NCBI GenBank assembly: GCA_030248215.1
Contig: JASANG010001733.1
Location: 62,001 to 126,000, forward strand
Direction of reading: 5' to 3'
Length of the DNA: 64,000 nucleotides
DNA from: Enoplolaimus lenunculus
Taxonomy: Eukaryota; Nematoda; Enoplea; Enoplida; Thoracostomopsidae
Shown: positions 56,137 to 64,000 of the stretch, in pieces
Position numbering within the stretch: position 1 is the first letter of the stretch
Layout of the letters: each line of letters starts with the position of its first letter
The notes under the pieces: generated by a model
Seen by the model: only the letters and a program-made list of their open reading frames with translations
Told to the model about the DNA's origin: nothing
Databases searched by the model: none
Program-made: the position numbers and the translations under genes

Positions 56137-56418
56137 CAGGGTGCTACCGAAGGTGTGCCACCGGCTCCGACTCCGGCAAGTATAGGCCTCCGGCTCCGGT
56201 AGAATTTTTGGCGGGGGTTCCGACAATTTCGGTAGTAAAATTTTGCATAATTTGTCTAAATTTATCTGTTACAACTTAACAACATATAGCAGATTTTGAC
56301 TAAAATTAACTAATTAACCATCATTTTTACAAACCAATTTCGCCTCACCTCCGGCGCCGGCTCCGGCAAATTTCGTTTACCTCCGGTTCCGGTATTTTTC
56401 ACCTCAGGTTGCACCCTG
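56137..56418. mobile_element. Family R MITE, intact ends
   Basis: CAGGGTGCTACCGAAGGTG at the left and CACCTCAGGTTGCACCCTG at the right. CCGGCTCCGG/CCGGCGCCGG motifs recur at both ends around an AT-rich middle. ACTTAC is present next to both ends, a possible part of a target duplication. Confidence 0.75.
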
Positions 56419-56792
56419 CACTTACCATTTAATAAGTTAGGGGTGCTAAAAGTGAACTTTATTACTTTACACATGTAAGCAAAATATTTAAATATTGCAA
56501 ATCTAAACAAACATTGTCATGATCATATAAAAATAAAAATCAAGTCATCAATTATGTCTTAATAATATTTAAATAAACTTCTATTCAAACATCGCAAAAC
56601 CAAACGATCTTAGAGTCTTTAATTTAGTATCCAACTGAGTTACGCCAGCCTTTTATATTAATCAATTTAAAACGTGGAATCACTAGTTAAATTGGGTAAA
56701 AAATACTCGCATGTTCTATGAAAACACACATCTAATATCACATTAAAGTAAAAAATGATATTTATACCGAATCATGTCTTCCACATTGAATA
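56419..56792. other. AT-rich intergenic stretch
   Basis: No gene, RNA or repeat recognised. Confidence 0.4.
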
Positions 56793-57822
56793 CTAGAATG
56801 AAAAGTGCCCCGATGTGGCCATAGAAAACGATATGTTTCGGTAGTAAGATTTTTAGTTCAATACCGCTAGTATTACAATTTCCATGCATGCGTATAAAGT
56901 TTAAAAACTAGATTAATTTGATGCCAATCAGCGTCCTCCCGAAACACGACACAACAATACTATAGAATTAATAAAAGTTAAATCATTGAGTTTGATTGAC
57001 TGCGTAACGGAAACATATCCGCAACTTTCTCTGACAGCGGCCAAATAGACATGTGATCCACTGTTTTGAAATATTAAAACAAGAAATAAATACTAGAATA
57101 TAAATGACGAATTATGGTTGATGTAAAAAATTTGAGTACACACTCGTGACATTAGTTTCTTGCACTTAGTACACTGAAGTTTCGAATATATGCAGAAATA
57201 TTTTGGGTTTTAAAAAGAGTATATAAGTAGAAATTAAGCGTAAAATGCTGGTGACCCAATATTAAAAACGTGTTTGTTCGTCAATCGGCTCAATGTTAAG
57301 AACAAGAGCGGATCAGTATTATAAGCATATTCCTAATCCTAAGCCTAAGCATAAGCGTTAGCATGAGCATATTCCTAAGCCTAAACCTAAGCGTAAGAAT
57401 GATTTTTCGCTACGTACTCACTCAAATATTTTAATGTTTTAAAAGTTTAAAATCTGGGTACCGTTTAGCCAAGTATGGAGAGGGCACTGTACGGTACAAA
57501 ATTTATACAGCTCCAAAACTTGATGCGTTATCGTTTTCTATAGCCTCGTCGGGACACTTTACTATCTATTGTGACTTTTCTCCGAAAAAGTTGCGGATAT
57601 GTTTCCGTTACGCAGTCAATCAAACTCAATGATTTAACTTTTATTAATTCTATAGTATTGTTGTGTCGTGTTTCGGGAGGACGCTGATTGGCATCAAATT
57701 AATCTAGTTTTTAAACTTTATACGCATGCATGGAAATTGTAATACTAGCGGTATTGAACTAAAAATCTTACTACCGAAACATATCGCTTTCTATGGCCAC
57801 ATCGGGGCACTTTTCATTCTAG
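56793..57822. mobile_element. Palindromic DNA transposon, copy B
   Basis: Ends CTAGAATGAAAAGTGCCCCG and GGGGCACTTTTCATTCTAG with long inverted repeats, as in copy A. It contains a truncated family T element at 57290-57412 (CTAATCCTAAGCCTAAGCAT) joined directly to sequence that lies on the other side in copy A, so this copy has lost an internal piece. Confidence 0.78.
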
Positions 57823-59028
57823 TTTCTAAGCTTTAGGAAGAAATTTGATGTAAATTTACCTTAAGTGCGAAAAAGTCAAATTTAAAGTCATATATACTCA
57901 CGTTATAATTGTTTTAGAACTGTTAAGCTATGTTTCCATGAAAATTAAAAACTACATTTTCACAATCACAAAAGTCGCGCTTTCCTAATTTCATTTTTAT
58001 TTATTAGGTAACTCGCTCCATTTATAATGCTAATATATTTTAATTCATATAAATTGTTTGAATTCAAATAGAAAATCAATACAATTGATAAGTACTTGCT
58101 CTAGTGAAAACTGATTTTATGCTGCATAGTAGTGTAGAACCAATACATCGGTATCGGTATTGTAATCGGTATTTTGGAAGAATACTGATTCCGATACTTT
58201 CAATTTTGTATTGCACACATGAATTGCGTTAAATATATAATTGGAATGCGCAGCATTTAAAATTATGGCTGCAACAAATATTTTGTGAAAGATGCTGAAT
58301 ACGCATTTGCATCAACATGCGGACGTGGAAAATTGTTTTAAACACACTTTTGTTCGTTTCCTCTTAATTGTGCAAGAAATTCTAATAATGCAATTCCATC
58401 CGCAGTCAAAACTGCGAATCCGCAACTATAAGGTTTGCTTTGCAACTTATTCTTGTTTTTTTTCGAAAACGAAAAACTAAGGCGGCCGGGCGTGGGCCTG
58501 AAAAATCTGGGCCGGTTCATACTATAATGAGAGCCCGCTGTGTTCGAGCGTCACGTTTTTGAAAGAGACTGCTTGCTTTGGGAACATTATTAAATTAATG
58601 GTGTTAATTTTGCACGTCAAAATTTCTTCAAATATTCTAAACCGAGTTTTGGACATTTCAGTGCTCAACTTGGTGCTACCAATAATACATCGAGCAGTAA
58701 ATCAAAACTGACATCTGTACTTTACGGGTAAACTTTGAGGTTAAATGTAAATCTAGGTTTAGAAGAAAAAAACCCACGCGAATGTAAAATCTAGGCACCT
58801 ACTACGAATTAAATAAAAAGTGTCTCTCATACCACTGGCGGATGCAGTGGGTGCCACTCCGGCCTGAACCACCACAACTTGAATCAAGAGAAAGGTTTTA
58901 CATTATAAAGATTCAGCATTAAATTAGCGTTCGACTTCGCTCTCAAACAGTTTTCGACAGCTTGATGTTACGTCTACGTTTTCAAAAACGCGCCTTGGTA
59001 AAAATACACATAAAATTTCAATTTTTTG

Positions 59029-59114
59029 TTCCCCCAGTACGACTTGAACCCGCGACCCAAAAGCTGAAAAAACGCCGTGGTATGTGAACATCATACCACT
59101 CAGCCACAGGTGCA
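59029..59114 (-). ncRNA. tRNA-like sequence, copy 3
   Basis: Minus-strand TGGCTGAGTGGT and GGTTCAAGTCG flank the hairpin GTGGTATG/CATACCAC, as in copies 1 and 2. The B box has one change. Confidence 0.55.
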
Positions 59115-59288
59115 CTTGACCGGTGTTTTTGTTTACATTGTATATACTACATATAAGATGGGCTGCAACTTTGAAAGCGCATATTTTTTAACCAACGGAC
59201 CTGCAAGGATATAAATAACAGATTTGAAATCAGCTGCCTCAAATACGTCGGAAAGTCACATAAAATACACATAAAATTTCAATTTTTA

Positions 59289-59374
59289 GTTCCCCCAGTT
59301 GGACTTGAACCCGCGACCCAAAAGCTGAAAAAACGCCGTGGTATGTGAACATCATACCACTCAGCCACAGGTGC
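59289..59374 (-). ncRNA. tRNA-like sequence, copy 4
   Basis: As copy 3, with an intact GGTTCAAGTCC B box and CCAACTGGGGGAACTA after it. Second of the tandem pair in arm B. Confidence 0.58.
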
Positions 59375-60138
59375 ACTTGACCGGTGTTTTTGTTTACAAA
59401 ATGGGCTGAGACTTTGAAAGCGCATATTTTTTAACCAGCGGGCCTACAAGAATATAAATAACAGATTTGAAATCAGCTGCCTCAAATACGTCGGAAAATC
59501 ACATAATCTTACAGTTTCTAGGGGGGTCGATCTACCGTACCTTCACCAAAACTAGCTATGTTATTACTAATTTGTAATCATATAAGCCAATGTTTTTCGT
59601 AATTGTCCACTCAACATGTTTCGCATATATACGTACTAAACAATAGTATTTTCGTTAAATATATAGCTTAACGTATATGGTTGAGGTAAGTTATGTAGCA
59701 CATAAGAAATTGGATTGTTACAATATACGACTCTGTAGAACACCTTGCGACAAGATTTTAATCCAAATACCAATGCGAAATTTTGCGGTTCCGATCTTAT
59801 GAAAGCGTTTACGTTTAATACTTCGACAAATTTTCTTTAAATATAGCGAATGAACACCGGTTACCATGATCTTGAATGACATACGTTTGTATATATAATA
59901 GAAGAAATAATAGACTTTTGATCGAAACATAAGAGAGACGTGAACACTTTTGGAAGAAACATATAATAGTGACACTACCGTGTCCCTATGATAAACATTG
60001 CAGTAGTTTAAATTGGTTATCCTATAGTACGGGCCTTAGTAAGAAATTTTTTAGTTCAGGTTAAAACCTATTTTCCTGATTTAAATCTTGATTTTAACAT
60101 TAACATTGATAGTAGGTGCGCCCTAGAACGAACGTACA

Positions 60139-63100
60139 CTATCTATACAACGTATTTAGTCGATCACGTGCTTCAAATATGCAATAATTACACGATGACA
60201 AAATAAAACATAGCTCCATGAGTTTTATACCCGTATGTTTCACAGATACAGCAGTAGATTTCAATTGGCCTGTCCACTTTCCATCGTTCAAACGTTCTCT
60301 TGATGTCACTAATGATGGTCCGTTGTCGTTAGCCGTTAATGTCTTCTTTAAAATTTGAGCTTCTTCGCTGTCTCTGCTTGATTCGCTCGCAGAGGACACT
60401 TTAGAAAGCTGAGTACCTTCTTTGCATTGATTGTTTGATCGACTATCGCCACACTTTGCTCGATGTACACAAGTTTCACTTGTAAACGCGACCAAGTTGA
60501 CTTTTCTTTCTGTTCCAGCGGTTGTGCCCTCCAGTGATATTGAAAAGCATGCCGCCGTTGATTCGTTCTCTTCCTGTGCCGCGCAATGCATTGTTTCATC
60601 AATTTCGTGCAAACTATTCGATAATTTTTTCGCCGGCGCTACCCGGTTTTGTTCTACCGTCACACGACCACCGCCATCACGCCGTGTAACACTCTTACCG
60701 ATCGAACCATCAGCGCCACGAATAGTAGTTCGATCATTGGTACCGGATTGCTGTTCCAAATCGTTATCGCAGTCGTCGCCGTCGTCGCTGCTTTCACCAG
60801 TGGTCGCCACAAGTGGATGTGATGCGACAACTTGACGGTCGACTTGGCAGTTACGTACCAGCGTGACATCAAAGCTTCCTGAGCGTTCAGGTCTCATTTC
60901 CGCTGTTTCCTCACCCCCAGAGTTGTTACCGCCTTTGAATTGCAACGTTCGCCGATGGAGTGCAACACGTGGCTGGCGATTTCGACCGTCTGGTGGTTGC
61001 ATCGACTGAGTAAAGCGATAGCGACGATGTCGATGCGGTTGTGGTGGCTGTACGGATTGCACAAGTCGAACTGCAGGAGTCGCTGGCGATTGCGATTTGA
61101 TGCCACGCTCCAATTCTAGCGAGGCCTTGTTCACGAACGAATTGCTACTGCAGTTGAATTGCAGTTTAGGGACTATTGATTGCTGCGTGTCGCGTGGTTG
61201 TTGTAGATGTTTTTGCTGGAGATAAGAATAATTTTGCGGTCGAAATTCATCATTGTTGAGTACAAAAGTTGATTTTGCGCAAGATTTACTAGATAAATTG
61301 CGTTCAATTTCATGATCCGAACGCGCTGAGTTGCCTCGGTCACCGTTTGAAGTGTCAGAATTGCTCCCTTCCGAACCATCGCTTCTACGATCGGAGCCCG
61401 AATCTTCATTGAGAGGGCTAAGGCCCAGTTGAGGTGTAACCGATGAATCTTGATGCTCCGTTAAACTCGCCTCACTGTCTTCATCTTCGCTTGAAAGCTC
61501 AGTGTTTTCTTGCGCTAACCGAATGGCGTTCTCGATAAACTCATCAGGTGGCATTCGTTTAGCTGGATCGATTTCGAGCAGCCCTTGAATGAGTTCAGTG
61601 TAGATTTCAGCGTACGCAGGTCCATCAAGTGACGGTGGCGAATAGCTTGAAAAGCTTTCGGTAGCTGCATATAGAATCAGCTTACAGATTAGGCGTTCGT
61701 TGAATGGTGCCTGAAAAAGAACACTGCACGAATTGAGGGCAGAACAGCTGTTTGTTAATTGCGGCAGATTACTAGTTAGAACATTAGCAACCATATAGGA
61801 TAGTGTTTCGTTATTTATTAATAATTATAGTCATTTACATTTGAATGCAGACTTTTAGAACAATCAAAATTATTACACGCAACATTCGTTTAAATCGTCA
61901 CAACATCATAAACTAATTAACACAAACCTGCACAAACGCAAAGCTGCATTATACCTTACAGTCCCAAACATGTATTCTCCGATTCAACTTCTTGCCACAA
62001 CAGGAGTGTAACCAGGATTTCATGACGGAAGAGTTAACCGAATGTAAGGATTTTCTGAATTGGATCCTCCGGATTTAGAAGCTTATTCTAAACTCTCTTA
62101 AAGGTACTTTTTCTTATGTCTCATCGAAAATTTCGGGAGGGCATATATACTCCCTATTCCTCCTATTGTGTCAGTGTCGCATCTAGGTGGGTTGGGCATG
62201 TCCGCAACCATTATCCCTGATGCGCTAAAACTATAGTGTTGGAAGCATTTTATCTGAACGTCAGAATGTGTAGTCTAACAGAACCTCAGAATGTGTCGTC
62301 TTGCAGAATATTCAAAAATTATCACGGGGTTGGTGCACTAACCCAAGCATTTTAACCTTTGACACAATTGCTAAATCTTAAATTATGCAAAATTTCCTAA
62401 ACCCGGTATAGAAGCTGCAACAGTTCAATGTGCAATAATTCTCAACCCTTCACTTCTTTATGTAAACGACCCAGTGCCACGATGCAAGGCAAGGACTGGG
62501 TTGCTGAAATCTTACTTAAGTATTTACTTAAAGTGTGCTTAAGTAATTACTTAAGTCAACGACTTAAGTAATTACTTAAGTCAACGACTTAAGTAAATAC
62601 TTAACTTTTCGAACAAAACAGGTAAACGCCAAATGTGAGCCAATGTCATTACGAAAAAGTAACAGTTTTGCTGTAATTAACGAGGCACTACGAGTTTACA
62701 ATTTCAGCTAAACCAGTGTTAGCATATTTGAGTGGTTAATTTGTAATCCATCAGATTTCGTCAGTGACTTAAGTATTTACTTAACTTAAGAAAGTTTTAG
62801 AAAACGACAAAATGGCTAAGTAATTGCTAGCACGTACTTAAGTACCAAATTAAACTTAAGTAAAGTTTCAGAAACCCAGCCACTGTCTCAGAACGGCGAA
62901 AACTTACTTGCCCAGTAACGCACTGATAAAGAACAACACCTAAACTCCACATATCAACTTGATGATTATACTCGTTTTCGTCGAGCACGTTTGCTCCAAC
63001 TTCAGGTGCCATATACAGCGGAGTACCAGCGAGACTTGTAAATGTCGATTCGGTCGTATTTGCAATACGTGACGAACCAAAATCACAAAGCTTAATCCGG

Positions 63101-63914
63101 CGCATTCTTGCTGCAAAAATACAGCGTTTTAGTTTAGCAATTTTGAATTAGACAGATTAATAATTATATTTATCTGTTGAGTTGGGTAGCAGCGAACAAC
63201 ACGAGGCCTCGTGGAACACATAGGGTCTTTAACAAGTTATTTGAAGGCCTTATTGAATTCTAACAGAGCATCGGTGGCCTGCACGGTGTGGTGCAACGAA
63301 TCGATTGGAAAACATTTATATACACGAAATAAAAGCTATAAAGTGAATTTCAAAAACTGCACCTTTATGAACAGTTGTTTTTTCAACAAACTGTTTCAGT
63401 TTAGACTATATTCCATTGCTGTTTGAGTAAATATGCTCAACTTGTGTACTTTTCTTATAAGCAACTTCAACGTAAGCGCTTAATACACAGTAGAAATCAC
63501 CTGTAACCAGTGTGGAATACAAGAGCTTAGCTACTTATAGAATAGTTTTGATCGTATGAGAAAACTTATAGTCTGGCTTAAAAATCACTTGGTATCCACC
63601 ATGCACCGTTTGAAATTGTATGCCTTTTAGGACAATGAGCTGGATATGGTCCTACAAAAGACATTATAACCTACCAGGGCCACTTGCACCATTGTGACTC
63701 GAGTTTGAGCTCGTTCTGTGTTGTCGTCCAACCTTCGCAGCGGCACTAACCCGTTGTTCAGCTTTACTGCTCTCAGATGCACCCGGCTGACTATATTCAT
63801 CCTCGTCATCCGGCTCATAGCAAACCATAATATTTTGTGGTTTCAGGTCCATGTGAATAATGTTCATATAAAATAGGGCGTCGTAGCCGCGTGCAAGATC
63901 ACCAACCACAACAT
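60139..63914 (-). CDS. Ser/Thr protein kinase, 5'-partial, CAMK-like (DAPK/DRAK-type catalytic loop), long Ser-rich tail
   Basis: Exons 63914-63675, 63110-62908 and 61710-60139 join in phases 1, 0 and stop; the N-lobe lies beyond the window. The first exon has DLARGYDALFYMNIIHMDLKPQNIM, the second IKLCDFGSSR, AGTPLYMAPEV and VDMWSLGVVLYQCVTG, and the third APFNERL and ELIQGLLEIDPAKRMPPDEFI. These are catalytic loop, DFG, APE, helix F and helix I regions of a full C-lobe. The catalytic loop has HMD in place of HRD; DAPK and DRAK kinases have H-x-D with Phe or Leu there, so activity is not excluded. A Ser-rich, acidic insert of about 45 residues separates the loop from DFG, which is unusual. 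The tail of about 440 residues is disordered-looking (EDEDSEASL, SGSDRRSDGSEGSNSDTSNG). ULK-type kinases are the alternative. The end at 60139 may be intron read-through. Confidence 0.82.
61711..62494. other. Kinase intron, left part
   Basis: AT-rich intron sequence between the last kinase exon and the family X element. Nothing recognised in it. Confidence 0.5.
62495..62882. mobile_element. Family X MITE (ACTTAAGT-rich) in a kinase intron
   Basis: Ends GACTGGGTTGCTGAAATC and GTTTCAGAAACCCAGCC are inverted. The left part has a 25-bp unit, ACTTAAGTAATTACTTAAGTCAACG, in tandem (62537-62600); the right part repeats TACTTAAGTA and AACTTAAG. It stops 26 bp from the exon donor at 62908. Confidence 0.75.
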
Positions 63915-64000
63915 CTTAAAACGGCTTTAGATATTTTAACAATTGGTTTAGTGATTGATTTATTTACTACTGCTACAACTTAATTGACTTTCCCAACTAA

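Larger units (their letters stand above)
56793..59992 (-). repeat. Arm B of the 3-4 kb inverted repeat (partner at 10580-14750)
   Basis: Reverse-complement counterpart of arm A, 3.2 kb long because it lacks the 970-bp block and part of the nested family T element. Its outer edge, CACTACCGTGTCCCTATGAT, is 147 bp downstream of the kinase stop codon. Its inner edge is exactly the end of the palindromic transposon. Open frames in it (for example near 59718-59975) have counterparts in arm A near 10600-10850, but they encode short Lys/Tyr-rich text with no family I know. Confidence 0.85.

Noticed and set aside
60431-60835. 134-codon plus-strand frame opposite the kinase tail
   Set aside because: Antisense to the Ser-rich kinase exon, with no features of its own.

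Overview
The window is eukaryotic, AT-rich and intron-bearing, and most likely comes from a nematode. The repeats are full of the nematode telomere unit TTAGGC (not as a chromosome end). The genes include a Patched-related (PTR) protein and two secreted lustrin-type Cys-rich proteins, both typical of nematodes, plus a fibulin. Low gene density, long repeat-filled introns and many MITE families suggest a large-genome lineage such as a mermithid or other early-branching nematode; that placement is inference.

Layout. 1-360 may hold the 3' end of a gene outside the window. 1306-2478 (+) is an intronless F-box-like gene. 4285-7266 (+) is a complete five-exon NDUFA5 (complex I) gene whose exons are too small to stand out as long ORFs. 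10055-29199 (-) is a fibulin (fbl-1-like): signal peptide, anaphylatoxin-like Cys cluster, acidic linker, eleven EGF modules on phase-1 exons, and a fibulin-type C-terminal exon. 36458-38475 (+) and 41616-43749 (-) are convergent paralogues of two exons each, encoding secreted lustrin-type proteins. 48274-53981 (+) is a three-exon PTR gene of 1339 aa. 55590-56125 (+) resembles a CHRD (chordin) domain and appears frame-disrupted. 60139-63914 (-) is a 5'-partial Ser/Thr kinase with a long Ser-rich tail.

The spaces and introns are packed with non-autonomous elements. The most striking is a hAT-like MITE (family T, about 17 copies or fragments) with terminal inverted repeats GGCCAATGTAAAGATCAGGG and 7-8 bp target duplications, whose body consists of degenerate TTAGGC arrays. 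Other families share this plan with different motifs: CCGGAA, CCGATA, TTGACTC, ACTTAAGT, GGCGCCGTCTGTCAC. There is also a TA-flanked Tc1/mariner-like family, a TTAA-flanked piggyBac-like element containing a tRNA-like core, and a pair of 3-4 kb inverted repeats 42 kb apart (10.58-14.75 and 56.79-59.99 kb), each with two tRNA-like sequences and a palindromic transposon.

The secreted and membrane genes (fibulin, two lustrin-type proteins, CHRD fragment, PTR) all belong to extracellular-matrix, cuticle or signalling biology, but nothing in the sequence shows that they are co-regulated. I saw no reverse transcriptase, integrase or capsid coding region, no rRNA gene and no CRISPR array.
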